From Panagrolaimus kolymaensis (lineage: Eukaryota > Nematoda > Chromadorea > Rhabditida > Panagrolaimidae): a DNA stretch of 64,000 bases. Position 1 is the stretch's first letter; the number at the start of each line of letters is the position of its first letter. The notes beneath the pieces were generated by a model that ran no database searches, was not told the DNA's origin, and was given only the letters and a program-made list of their open reading frames with translations. This document shows positions 1 through 13,451 of this stretch, one piece after another. Location of the stretch: contig JAJQJQ010000010.1 in the NCBI GenBank assembly GCA_028622995.1, forward strand, positions 5,146,001 to 5,210,000. Direction: 5' to 3'. The position numbers and the translations under genes were made by a program.

Positions 1-1
1 A

Positions 2-2558
2 TTTTCAATGATTTTAAATTATTATCGAACAGGAAAATTACATTATCCAACAAGTAAGTTTCTTCAGTTGAAAGACATTCCGTTAAAAAAATTAACGGGC
101 ACAAAAAATGATTATTTTCAGATGTGTGTGGCCCATTGTTTGAAGAAGAGCTTGAATTTTGGGGCCTTGATGCAAATCAAGTGGAGCCATGTTGTTGGAT
201 GACTTACACTTCACATCGGTAAATTTATTTCCTCAACTTTCATATCCTTTTTATTTCATAGCTTTCTCACCTTGATTTTTTAAATTATATTTAATAGTTT
301 TGCAGTGATACACAAGAAACCCTTCAAGTGATAGAAAATCTTGATCTTGATTCAGATCCACCAACTCAAGAAGAAATTGCAAAAAAATTTGGTTGGGAAG
401 ATGATTATTTTTCTGGTTCATTATCTCGATGGCAAAAACTTAAACCTATAATTTGGGCAGTTTTTGATGAACCTTGGTCTTCTCGTTATGCAAGGGTGTG
501 TTATTAATCAGCACAGAAGTCTTCTCGTCAAAATTAATTTCCAATATAATTTCATGATATTTTTAACTAAAAAAACAGAAACCAAAAAAAGCATGGAAAT
601 TTTCTGGTGTCTTTTTTATCTTTGGTTTAAAGCAAGTAAAAAAGGACAAAGAAAAAAGAGATGAATTTCTCTTTCTACTAACACCAAAGAGAAAAAAAAA
701 TACTAATCATTTGCTTTTTTTAGCCATTTTTTAAATAGCTTTTTTTGCATTATATTTTTTTTAAATGGTTGCTTTGGGCTTTTGTTTTTATCTCGTCATT
801 TTTTCATTATCATTATTGTCTTTATTAGCCTTTTAAAAGAAATATACATATCTTGGTTTTTGATTTAAAAAAATTATTAACTAATATAAAAGAATGTTCC
901 AGGTTATATCATTTTTATCTGTATTCTTTATTATTACAAACATAGTATCATTTGTACTTAAAACACATCAAAATTTCCGAATTCCGAGTATTACTGGTAA
1001 ATTTACTTTTTACTTATTTATTTGTTATAGCATTAAAGTTAGGGATTGATTGTAAATTTTAGTAGCTCAATTCGTTGCCAAAGGTTACTAATAATATTAT
1101 AGTTTTTTTGTTTAAAAATAATTTTTCGGTTTTTTTTAATTAAGTTTCGAAAAGTTGAGACTATTAAATTTGCAATCAATTTAGTTATTAAAAGCTGCCA
1201 CTGAATAAAAAATTTTTTACATTGAGATGCATATAATTTTTTCTGTTTTCAGTTAGTTATGATCCAAATTACAAGCAAACGATTGATGATAATGAATATG
1301 GTGGTGCGATAGCTACATTTAAACAATCTACCGTTCCACATCCATATTTTTTTTATCTTGATCTTGCATGTAATATTTATTTTGCTATTGAACTTGTAGC
1401 TCGTACAATATTTGCTCCATCTTTAAGAAAATTTTGCGGTTCTCCTTTAACCATGATTGATCTCGTTGCAACGGGTTCCTTTTACCTTGATTGGATAACT
1501 TCTGATCTTGTAATTCATAGCGGTGAGAGACTTCAGAATTGCAAATTTTATAATTTTGTTTTGTTAATTGTATTTTTCTTTTTTAGCTCAAGCTGATACC
1601 ATCGATTTTTTGTCAATTGTTTGTATTTTGAGGTTATTCAAATTGACAAAACATTTTGCGGGATTAAAAATTATTATTCAAACTTTTAAAGTAAGAATTT
1701 TTTTTTGGATAATTTAAAAAGTTAAAAACTTTCAGAATTCAGCTGAAGAACTTTTATTGTTAGTGTTTTTCGTTGCATTGGCCATTGTCACTTTTGCAGC
1801 ATTAGTTTATTATGCGGAAAGAATTGAAAATAATCCTAATAATCAATTCACTTCTATTCCCGCTGGTTTATGGTGGTCACTTATTACTATTTGTACTGTA
1901 GGATTCGGTGACATGGTAAACTTAACCAACTAAAAAGGTATTCGATTAAAGTGAAGGATGTTTTTATAGGTACCTAAAACATATCCTGGGATGTTAGTTG
2001 GTTCACTTTGTGCATTAATGGGTGTTTTAACTATTGCCTTACCTGTTCCCGTAATAGTAGCAAATTTTTCTAATTTATATTCTCATACTCAAGCGAGAGC
2101 TAAACTTCCAAAAAAACGTCGACGAGTTCTTCAAGTTTGTGTTTTTTGGCTTTTGACTTTAAAAAAAACAAATCATTTTTAAGGCTCACGAAGTAAAAGC
2201 TCCATCCGTCTTTAAACATTCAAAATATCGTGGCAAATCAGATTCCATGATTCCAACGGATGATGAAAACAATGAAACAGCAAAAATTACTCCATCCACG
2301 CGTTTAGTTCAGCCTCAAACCCATAAAGTTAGCAGTGCTTCATCTCATATTGCAGCATTTTTCCATATAAATTCACATCGTCGTGACCATCATTCGTCAT
2401 CCCTTTCATCTCAAAATGTTAATGGAACCACTACAGGTACAACGGGTGCAACAAATACAACAACTATGAGTGCACCAGCAAGTACGGTAAACGCAACCTC
2501 ATCAACAACGATGCCATCAACATCAAATATGATGAGCTATATAAATGTTAAAACATAA
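2..2558 (+). CDS. Shaw/Kv3-type voltage-gated K+ channel, T1 domain plus first S1-S6 cassette (5' end cut by window)
   Basis: Pore-forming subunit of a voltage-gated K+ channel of the plasma membrane, Shaw (Kv3) class. Predicted exons: 2-53, 122-218, 306-495, 903-996, 1253-1522, 1587-1690, 1736-1915, 1970-2134, 2184-2558; phases join. The first three encode the end of the T1 tetramerisation domain ([12 protein letters not shown], then the zinc-site stretch [15 protein letters not shown] and VEPCCW typical of Shaw). S1 follows at 903, S2-S3 in 1253-1522, S4 in 1587-1690 ([10 protein letters not shown]), S5 and pore in 1736-1915 (TVGFGDM), S6 in 1970-2134 with the PVPVIV gate. The tail after 2184 is Ser/Thr-rich and ends at TAA 2556. 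The closest family I know is C. elegans EGL-36. One S4 arginine is replaced by Cys (VCILR), and the filter reads GFGD, not GYGD. The real start lies upstream of the window. Confidence 0.9.
496..902 (+). other. Long intron between T1 exons and S1 exon of the Kv gene
   Basis: This 407-nt gap separates the last T1 exon (ends 495, phase 0) from the first S1 exon (903). It is several times longer than the other introns here, AT-rich, and has T- and A-runs but no coding stretch I recognise. It is the junction at which the T1 module could in principle be joined to either S1-S6 cassette. Confidence 0.5.
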
Positions 2559-2968
2559 ATAATTTTCAGCAGAAAATAGAAAGTTGTAAAAATATTGTGA
2601 AAATATATGTAAAAAACAAAAATATTGCTTTTTGTGGTGTAATTTGTTGTCAAATGTTTAAATTTTAAATTTTATTTATACGGGTTTTAACTTTTTTTTA
2701 AATTTGCTTCATCAGCTTTTTATTTTCTTTGCTTTCATTTTTTAAATTTTATAAAGTTTTTAATTTTTATTTTTTAATTTATTGCAGCGCTTCAGTGTGC
2801 TTCAAAATAAAAAAAAGTGTTAAACAATTTACAAAGCCAACCTCAAGAAAAGGGGTTGAAATTATTTTAAAAGTCTTTGGTAAATAAACAAACAACGACG
2901 ATAGAAAATAGAATTTATCAAAACTGCAAAATGGTTCAATATTTTAAAATCAAAAATTTTTATTTTAG
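2559..2968 (+). other. Spacer between the two K+ channel cassettes
   Basis: It holds the 3' end of the first cassette, with an AATAAA-like sequence near 2807, and then AT-rich sequence up to the acceptor TATTTTAG at 2961-2968. I found no T1-domain coding sequence in any frame, so the second cassette has no visible tetramerisation domain of its own. Confidence 0.6.
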
Positions 2969-4281
2969 GCTTTATCTGCTCTTTCAATCCTCTTTGTTCT
3001 TATATCAATTTTATGCTTTTGTCTTAAAACACATCCATATTTTCGCGTGCCTGATTTAACAATATATTCAAATTTACCTGGCTTTAATTCATCTTTACAA
3101 CCCTTAAATTTGCATGTGGTTAAAAATTCAACAAGGTTTTTAATAACAACTTTTAGCTAAAACCTTAAAAAACATAAATATTTTTAGAGCTCATCCACAC
3201 TTCTTTTATGTGGAACTTATATGTAATTTATGGTTTTCATTTGAACTTATTGTTAAATTTTTATTTACGCCCAATCGTAAAGAATTTGTAAAGCAGCCAT
3301 TAGCGGTGATAGATTTTATGGCAACTGTATCGTTTTATCTTGATTGGATTATTGAAACTGTTTTTGATGGAAATAATCGTGATACCTTTGAATTCTTTTC
3401 CATCGTTCGCATTCTTCGATTATTTAAATTAACTCAACATTCATTGGGATTAAAAATTTTAATTCAAACTTTTAAAGCTTCCATGAGAGTTAGCTATGAT
3501 AAAAAAAATTTTTTAGAGTAATATCGAAATATTTTTAGGAACTTTTATTGCTTGTATTTTTCGTGTTACTTGGAATAATTATGTTTGCCTCGCTGGTTTA
3601 TTACGCGGAAAGAATTGGACATAATCCTCATAATCAATTTGAATCGATTCCAATAGGATTATGGTAAGAGTGTTGTTGGAAATGAAGGCTATCTTTAATC
3701 CTTTATAAAAAAAAATCAAAATTCGAAAAAAATAATTTTCAGGTGGTCTCTAATTACCATAACCACAATTGGCTTTGGTGATATGGTAAGAAATTAACCT
3801 CGTCATCTCTCTTTTTGATATTTAATAATTTCTTCCTTAGATTCCTCAAACTCATCTTGGTATGATTGTTGGAGCATTTTGTGCTCTGATGGGTGTTTTA
3901 ACTATTGCATTACCCGTTCCTGTTATTGTATCAAATTTTGCAATGTTTTATTCTCATGCAAAAGCCAGAGCTAAACTTCCTCGACAAAAACGTCGAATTC
4001 TCCAACCACATGAAATTAAGCCCATAGTTGGTCGTTCAACTACTGCCACTTTGCTGAGTACAATAACAAATCGCCAAACAGCGCCCATGGCTTTTGCAAA
4101 CGCAGCAACAGTAAATATTTCTTCTCCACCAACAAGAAATTCAAATTTAGGAAATTTTGGAACACCACCTTCACTTTTTGTTGTTTCACCCAAAATTGAT
4201 AAAAATAGTCGACAAAACAGCCAATCAAGTCTTCATGGAACTCATATTCATAAATCAGCAAAATGTACAAAAATGTTATAA
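2969..4281 (+). CDS. Second Shaw/Kv3-type S1-S6 cassette without its own T1 domain
   Basis: A second complete channel core follows the first in the same orientation. Predicted exons: 2969-3135 (S1, [15 protein letters not shown]), 3188-3488 (S2-S4, ending KASMR), 3539-3663 (S5), 3743-3785 (pore, TTIGFGDM), 3841-4281 (S6 PVPVIV and a C-terminal tail ending at TAA 4279). Phases join. S4 reads [14 protein letters not shown], so it keeps the Arg that the first cassette lost. The first exon opens in phase 0 right after a good acceptor, the same phase as the S1 exon of the first cassette, and both would continue the T1 exon ending SSRYAR. It may therefore be an alternative 3' half of the same gene, a duplicate gene with a start I cannot see, or a decayed duplicate. 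The open frames argue against decay. Confidence 0.8.
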
Positions 4282-4773
4282 TAAATAATAAAAATAATTT
4301 TGGTTTTATAAATAAAGAAGTGATACATAACAATAACAAAAATTTGTAATTATAAATTTAATAATTATAACGCCCACAATTAGAAATTCAACCATTTCCG
4401 TTAAAATGAAAATTAATTAATGTCGAAGAAAATTTTAATGTAGCAAGATTAATTATCATTAACACTTTTATTTTCAATTAATTATCAAACAATATATGCG
4501 GCATAGTTAAATTATGCAATTTTTTTATTTCCCGCCATTATAGCTGTGAATTATTCTGTAACGAATGCGCCGGAGTCCCGCTCGATCTCCATTATCTTAC
4601 TGTATGAAATTTTTTTCTTTTTTGCTCTTCTTCCTAAAATTTGACTATTAACGTTATAAATTCCTCATGTTACTAAAAAAATTATCTTACTGCTTTTAAT
4701 ACTTGCGTTTTACTAACAATCTTCAAGTGTTTTCAATAAATATTGCCTTTACTTATAAAATAATTATTTACAG
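4282..4773. other. Intergenic, K+ channel to DEAD-box gene
   Basis: AT-rich, with no coding stretch. A short GC-richer island lies at about 4566-4595. The segment ends in an acceptor-like TTTACAG directly in front of the helicase ATG, which would suit spliced-leader addition. Confidence 0.4.
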
Positions 4774-6450
4774 ATGCATTCGATGAAGCGATCCATTGCT
4801 GTTAATTTTGTTGGTGTTAAAGAAGGCAGCGATTTTGATTATGGTTCAATTGAAGCCAAATTTTCTTATTGCCGTAGACCTCTCGCCATATACACGGATA
4901 AAGATGAACCTGTATGCTTCCGCCACTTCGCTAAACCTACTCCATCTCGAGCTCCAAAATCTGGTCATGGCATCTTGGATTCTCAACTCATTGATAATCT
5001 TGACAAAATGAAGATAGTTGAAATGCGGCCAATTCAAATTGCAACAGTTATGGCTTCATTTTTTTCGCCACCAATCAGTACATACGCTGAACCTGATTTT
5101 CTTGGTGTAAGCAGCACTGGTTCTGGCAAAACTCATGCTTTCCTTGTTCCTATGATTCAAAAATGTTTAAACCGAATTGAAGAAAATCCAATACAAAAAC
5201 GTCGAACTCCATTGGTCTTGATCTTTGCTCATTCAACTTCTTTGGCAATTAACATTTACCAAACAGCTTGAAACTTATCAAAGGAACAAACGTTCAAGTT
5301 CGACTTATTGCTGGTGGTCAAGCTCCTCTGAAAGATTCTTACTTTGATATTGGAATTTGTACTGTTGAAAGACTTTCAAGTCATTTTTACCATGACGATC
5401 GGCGCTATGTTAACATTTCTCTCGATGGTTTGAAGTATCTTGTCATCGATGAAGCAGATAAATTGTTTGAAGATTGCCAATTCTTGGAGATCTATCAAAA
5501 TGTCGCACCAGAAAATGTAAAATTTCTAACTTTTTTTTCTCAATCTTAAATGCTTCTTTTTAGCCAATTACTTCAATGCTTTTTACTGCTACCGCTAATG
5601 CCGCTATTGAGGAATACATTGATACAGATAATTTATATGCATTCTCTCATGGCAAGCCTAATGAAGTTCCATCATCAGTAAAACAATATTTTTGGCAGGT
5701 GGATACACATAAAGATTCAAAAATCTATGGAACTTCTATTGGTAAAACAACCATGCTTGATTATGCTCCTACAGAAATTCCTCATCCATTCGACGCACTT
5801 TACCTTTTTATCACGAATAAGCTGGCAGATAAAAAAGTTATTGTTTTTGTTAAACGCACTTGTCTTGCTGATATCTTTGCTATACGACTTAGAATTTATG
5901 GATATGATAGTATTGCGGTTCACAGGTTAAATTTTTATTTCTCTGTAAAACCTTTTGTTTTATATGTATACATTTGTTACAGTAAGCAGCCTCCAGAAGT
6001 TCGTGAAAAATATCTTCAAAGATTTATTTCTGGTCAAGATAGAATTCTTTTTACAACAAACTTATTAACTCGTGGTACTGATATTCATGTCGATTATGTA
6101 ATCAATTATGATCTTCCATTGGATTATACAGATTTTGTTCATCGTTGCGGGCGTACAGGAAGAAATGGTCAAACAGGTAAAGCGATTACCTTTGTTGATT
6201 ACAACAATAAAGAAGATTATAGCCCATTAATGCTTCAACAAATCATTTTGGTAATGTTTTTATTATTTAATCACTCCATGCTTAACAAAAATTAGTTTAG
6301 AACAATGCAACTAAAATTAAACATTTACCTCGCTTTTTGCGCGATTATGCCAAGGAAGTTAAAGAAATTGGAGATGAAAAAAGAATGTTGGCTGAACCAT
6401 TTAATTTTGGAAGTGACGATGAAGGTGATTCTTATGATATTGATTTTTAA
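4774..6450 (+). CDS. Divergent DEAD-box RNA helicase with an apparent frameshift
   Basis: Superfamily 2 RNA helicase, nearest in look to the Ded1/Vasa group. Predicted exons: 4774-5516, 5564-5925, 5983-6250, 6301-6450. Visible motifs: P-loop SSTGSGKT (about 5113), VIDEADKL (about 5450), FTATA in place of SAT (about 5581), TRGTDI (about 6070), HRCGRTGRNG (about 6140). Motif Ia is degenerate: FAHSTSLA stands where LAPTRELA is expected, and motif Ib has TVERL for TPGRL. Inside exon 1 the frame breaks at about 5268: one frame ends at TGA 5269-5271 after IYQTA, and the next frame resumes as KLIKGTNVQ with no room for an intron. One missing base explains it. Either the gene is a recent pseudogene or this is a sequence error. 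The rest is open with clean introns, which favours a recent lesion or an error. The start ATG follows TTTACAG. Confidence 0.75.
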
Positions 6451-6694
6451 AGTTTTGTACCGTTTGATTGTTGTTATGTATTTTTGTATTTTTATATTTT
6501 GCAATTGTTTTTACACTTTTATAAAATTTCTAAAATCAAAAAAGGATTATACAATAGTGAAGAAAATAATTAGCAAAAGAGATATACTACAGTGCCACCA
6601 TATCCATTGCTTAGGCAAAGCATTCGAAAAAAAGACAATCAAAAATCATAATTTATTTCCTATTAAACTACATAAAAACAACAAACGATAAAAA

Positions 6695-8005
6695 TTAACG
6701 AAATCCAACAATGCTTTTGATTTCATCCAAATTTTGCCTCGCGATTTTCCTAGCTTTTTCGGAACCATTGTTTAACACTTCCCAAACATATGATTCATCC
6801 TTGCAAAGTTCATTATAACGTTTTCTTATTGGTTCAAGTGTTTCTTCAGCAATTTCATAAAGTTTATTTTTGAAGCCCAATGTATCTAATTCTTGACAGT
6901 TTTGAACCACTTCTTCAGGTGACTGATTCGTAAATGCACAGTACATTGAAATCTAAAAAACACATCAGATAATAAAGCAACAAAAAACAGTTTTATTTTA
7001 CCAAATTAGAAATACCAGGTCGATTATCCCAATCGTAGCTAACAGTTGATGTTGTATCAGATAAAGATCGTCGAATTTTAGCCAGCAATAATTCAGAATC
7101 ATCAGATAAATCAATTCGAGAAAATTCACTTGGATCCGATTTACTCATTTTTTGTAAAGGATTTCGTAAGCTTTTGATTCTTGGAACTTGAGATTTAACC
7201 TGTAAAAGTAACGATAAAAACCATGAAAAGATTCTGGTAGCAAAAAAACCATTTGAGGAATAGGAAAATATTCCATTTTGTATTCATAGTTGAATTTATT
7301 AGCAAGATCAGACAATAAATGCATATGTTGATTTTGATCTTCACCAACAGGAACATGGGTGCCTTTGTAAAGCAATACGTCAGCTGATTGAAGCACTGGA
7401 TAAGAAACTAAACCCAGAGGAACTTGGCCTTTATTGTATCTGAAAATTAATCATTAAACCGTTGTAAACAAATAAAAATGGTACTTTTTCGATTTATCTT
7501 TGTATTGTGGAAGTCTTTGAAGGTGAGTGATAGTTTGTAATGAACCCAAAATCCATGAAAGCTCACAATGTTCTGGTATTTGACTTTGTTGAAACAGCAC
7601 AGTTTTCTCTGGATCCACACCACATGCCAAAAGACTTGCAGTCATTTTAATAATATTATCTTTTAACTAAAAAACAAAAATCAAAATTAAGATAAAAGTC
7701 AAAATGACATACCACACTCGATGATGGCAAACTTGTAGTAATTGCATGTAAATCAACAACAGCTAAAAATTTTGATGCGGTAGAATTTTCCTAAAAAAAA
7801 GTTTTTATTGTAAATGAATTAAAGGAAATGTGAAAAGGCTTACATTTTGAAGTTTAATCCAAGTTTTAATAAAGCCAAAATAATTTCCAAGATGAGCCAC
7901 ACCAGTTGGTTGAATACCAGATACAAACACTGATGGATGAGAAGAAGAAGAACAATTACGAAATGATTGATATCCAAAAGATTTTGACGCAACTCGAAGA
8001 ATCAT
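6695..8005 (-). CDS. wars-2: Mitochondrial tryptophanyl-tRNA synthetase
   Basis: Class I aminoacyl-tRNA synthetase that charges tRNA-Trp, here the organelle form (WARS2 type, 355 residues). Exons on the minus strand: 8005-7844, 7790-7713, 7666-7485, 7439-7250, 7199-7002, 6952-6695. The N-terminus is Arg/Ser-rich, as in a mitochondrial presequence, and is followed by [13 protein letters not shown], the HIGH-type signature. VDLHAIT follows in exon 2, and KMSKSD (about 7145) is the second ATP-binding signature. The intron 7249-7200 reads through in frame as a possible alternative, but removing it restores [21 protein letters not shown]. It lies 164 bp downstream of pex-10 on the same strand, so it is probably a downstream operon gene. 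Confidence 0.92.
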
Positions 8006-8169
8006 CTAAAAAAACATAAACTTTTGTTTAAAAAAAAGTGAAAGAAAAATGGTATTTTAAAAGCGTGATGAAAACACAAAATGCAATACATATGAAACAC
8101 AGTTATAATAAACAGAATCTCTTTATTAAATAAACTTTATACAATAAATAAAAAAATTTACATCGTAAA

Positions 8170-9158
8170 CTAATAATTCATTAAAGGAACAACTCGATTG
8201 TTCTCAAATTGGAAGCGACATGATGGACATTGGAGCACACCAATGGTGTCGCAGCTTTCCTTCGTCCGCTCAATACAATTCCAACAAAATGAATGTCCAC
8301 ATGGTGTTGCAACAGGTGCAACATTCTCAAAGCAGAGAGAACATTCAAACTTAAACTGACTTTTTTCTTCTCCTTCAGTTTCCAGAATCTCTGAAGAAAC
8401 TTCTCCTCCATCTTCAGAATAATGTTCCAGTTTTCGTTTTGCAACAATCAACAAACGAATAAGTGAAGCAATACCCATAATTTTATACAACTTTTGTGAC
8501 TAAATTTGTTATTTATTAGTTTATTTTAGATTAGTTAATTTTCTATGTACCTGAAGGTTAGCCTGTGGGCGAATACTACGATATTCAATATTTGCAACTA
8601 CTTTAGAAACATCATAATAAGGAGTGGAAAAAATGTAAAATAATGCAATGTTAAACGTTTTAATAAATCCAACGAATGATGAGCTAAAAAAAAGACGATA
8701 AAATGAAGAAAAAAAATTATGCAACTAAAAAACCTGAGGTAAGGTAATTCTTGAGAAAGCTTGTACAATACTGGGTGTAAATGATTCTGTTTTCGTAGCG
8801 TTTCACCATATTCAGCTAATAAATTAAAGAATTTGGAGATTGCAATAGGATGAAATATTTCAATAATAACACTAAATAATCGACTGAAATCAGAAGCAAC
8901 AAAACGAGGATCGGTTCCTTGCATTTGAACCAATCCTAAATATTCTTCACCTATTGTTTGAACACCAGCAACTGTAGTTGCACTATAATAAACTGCTCTA
9001 GCAAAAGTGGTAATCCATTGCGAAGAAATAAAAACTCGCTGCCGGCGAAATATGAAGTTTATCAATGAAGACAAACTACTTTCCACCTCATTCAAATGCT
9101 CTTCATCTCTTATTGTCGAACGAACAATTTCACTTGGTTCCGCAACGTATAAATTCAT
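8170..9158 (-). CDS. pex-10: Peroxin-10-like RING-finger E3 ubiquitin ligase
   Basis: Peroxisomal membrane RING protein of the PEX2/10/12 complex, which ubiquitinates the PTS1 receptor for recycling. Exons on the minus strand: 9158-8734, 8683-8551, 8499-8170 (295 residues). The N-terminal Pex domain includes TTVAGVQTIGEEYLGLVQ, matching the TLAGYQTLGEEY region of PEX10. The C-terminal C3HC4 RING spans about 8330-8190, with CSLC, CGHSFCWNC and CPSC. I chose the ATG at 9158 (MNLYVAEPSEIV); an in-frame extension upstream is hydrophobic and looks non-coding. It lies 191 bp downstream of atp-2 and 164 bp upstream of the TrpRS gene, all on one strand. Confidence 0.87.
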
Positions 9159-9349
9159 AATGTACACAAGAAAGATAATTACAAAAACATTTATTAAATC
9201 AAATTTATTTTTATAAAATAACCCAAGATAAACTATGGAAATCCTTTCAGATAAAAAAAAACACAATTAAAGACAACGTTTATCCGAATCCTATATACTT
9301 CTAAACACAAGACATCACAAATAATAATCTAATTTGATGTTGGAGCCAT

Positions 9350-11260
<1,911 letters not shown>

Positions 11261-11799
11261 CCTGAAAAACAAAAAGATAATTAACAAACAACGTTGAGCT
11301 CGTCAATAAAAATGTGTAAACGCGAGGAGTTTGGTAAATTCAAGTCAACAAAGTTTTAACATAAAAATGCCATGTAAAAATTGGGAAAATATGCAAATTA
11401 TTCGAAAACAAAACATGGGAGATGAAAGGCTGTTCAAAAAGGGATGTAATAATGTAACAAAAATTCAATCAATTTTCCAAAAACAAAAAATCATTCAAGA
11501 GATTGCTAAAAGTTTGTACAACAAAAAAAATTCGAGAGAGTAAAACGAATGAACGTCAAAGCTTTTGGCTCCTATCGTAGGCTCTCTCGTAGCATCGGTC
11601 TTGAGCGGACAATGAGCATCAAAAAAATTTGAAATTTTTTTGGATGAACCAACAAAGTTTTCTTCTTCAATCTTTTTTTTTGCAAACAGCGATTGTGTGG
11701 CTATTCGGTGTAATTTTTTTTCTTTGTTTTATTTGCAGCACTTGAACACTTTTCTTTAAATAAAAGACTTTATTTTTTTCTTACAAATTTTGTACTTTG
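11261..11799. other. Upstream region of atp-2
   Basis: It lies between the atp-2 start and the 3' end of the aldo-keto reductase gene, both minus strand, so it should hold the atp-2 promoter. It includes imperfect repeats of the type TCGTAGGCTCTCTCGTAGC near 11576-11596 and long T/A runs. An open frame at 11331-11543 is basic and low-complexity and is not convincing. Confidence 0.4.
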
Positions 11800-13451
11800 T
11801 TAATAGCATTTAGAAGAAGCAATAGAAACTGAAGTTATTGTAGAGGATAAACTTTCTAACGATGAAAACCGATTAGTTGACATTGTTGGTAAACCAAGGC
11901 GTTGTAATCTTTTCATATATGCTTTTGTGTTAATTCCTTCCCAATTTTCATTTTCTAATTTATCAAAATATCTGAAACTTTGTTCAACTTTATCTTTTTC
12001 TTTATTGTTTTATTTTCTAACCTTCGCATGATTCTTTCTAATATCCTCGATTCCATATGTGTTAATCCCGTTTGAAGCCAAGCAACGTGTAAATTAATCA
12101 TTACTTGTGCAGCATTTTCTGCTCCCACTATACATGTATCAATCCCAGGAAAATGTAAAGCATAATGAAGGGCTAACTTTTCAATGCAAACATTTTTCTC
12201 CTAAACCCATTTGAAATTACTTTTTTTTTCTTTGATTGTTGTTTTACCTTGCAATACTTTACTGCTTCTCTTGTTTCTTCAACGATTCGTTTACTTGCTG
12301 GATGCCATAATGGTGGACCTCTTTCTGTTAATAATCCTTGTGAAAAAGGCGCAGCATTAATTATTGCAATGTTTCGACTCTGTTAAATCTATTTGTTATT
12401 AATTTTTGAAGCTCTAATCTTACCTTGAAAAATGGAATATGAGCTCCAAGCGAATTATCACTTAATGAGGCTCGAGAATAACTCATAAAAACATCAATTC
12501 TCACTGTTGATTGGCTAATTACTTCGCTAAAATTTTGAACTTTGTTTATAAAAATTAAAGTTGTTATTTACTAACATTATTTTTTGTGTGCAATATCCTG
12601 TGATCCCAATGTATCGTATTTTGCCACTTTGTTGTGCCATTTGTAAAGCTGGTAAAGTTTCATAAAGGATGATGCTTTGATTGGGTTCAAAATCATTGTC
12701 ATGGATCTAAAACAAAATTCATCATTTTAGCTTTGTTTTTTTAGTGACTTGCTTGCAAGAAACAAATATCAACATAAGAAAGTTTTAATCGCTTTAAACT
12801 TTTTGTTAGACTATCCAATATTTTATCGGCTCGAAAATCATATTGTCTTGCATAATCTAGTTCATATTTGCCAACTTTCGTACTAATGTAATATGTCTTT
12901 CTTGGAATTTTTCTTAAAACCTCAAACCATCTTTTTGTATTTTTGAAGTTTAAAAATTTTTTCACCTTACTTTTCCAAGGATTTCTTCCGATCTTCTTTG
13001 TCCGTACCAATATCCAGTATCAATAAGATTAATCCCATTTTTAAGAGCTGTTAAAATAATGTTTAATGGCAATTCGTTGAGATTACCAAAAAGGCCACCT
13101 AATGCTCCACAACCTGCATTTCCATAAAAAAACTTTCCTCCACATTTTTTTCGCTTTGCAAATAACTTACCAAAAGCAATATTGGACACAACCATTTTTG
13201 TATTACCCAATTGTTTGTATCTCATTTTTTTGACTGAACTAACATCATGAAAATTTGGGTCAAATGTTGGAGGAAAATAATGATGGCAATCATCTTGCTG
13301 CTTTTTTATTGATTATTTCTCACTGTCTTTTTATATTAAAAAAATCACTTACCTCTTTTTTTGTTGTTGTTTCATTTTGAACATGATGATGATCTCCCAT
13401 ATTTGGTTGAAGTTCAATATCTCGGATACGACTAAAAGTATGGGATTGCAT
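11800..13451 (-). CDS. Aldo-keto reductase, L-galactose-dehydrogenase-like
   Basis: NAD(P)H-dependent aldo-keto reductase with a TIM-barrel fold. Nine exons on the minus strand: 13451-13353, 13300-13171, 13113-12971, 12920-12753, 12706-12576, 12526-12424, 12379-12248, 12200-12022, 11971-11800 (418 residues). The barrel starts at MRYKQLGNTKMVVS after an extra N-terminal segment of about 55 residues rich in His and Asp. The catalytic tetrad is visible: Asp and Tyr in LIDTGYWYG, Lys in YYISTKVG, His in QIHDND. Later stretches KIRYIGITGY and HFPGIDTCIVGAENAAQV are typical of this subgroup. The intron after exon 4 appears to use a GC donor (CAA|GCAAGT). The protein substrate cannot be told from sequence. 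It diverges from MOB4 across 269 bp. Confidence 0.88.

Noticed and set aside
3954..4339. Minus-strand open frames across the last K+ channel exon
   Set aside because: Antisense shadows of the S6 and tail coding sequence.
4560..4600. GC-richer patch GCGCCGGAGTCCCGCTCGATC as a possible tRNA fragment
   Set aside because: No A-box partner or stems; it does not fit a B-box.
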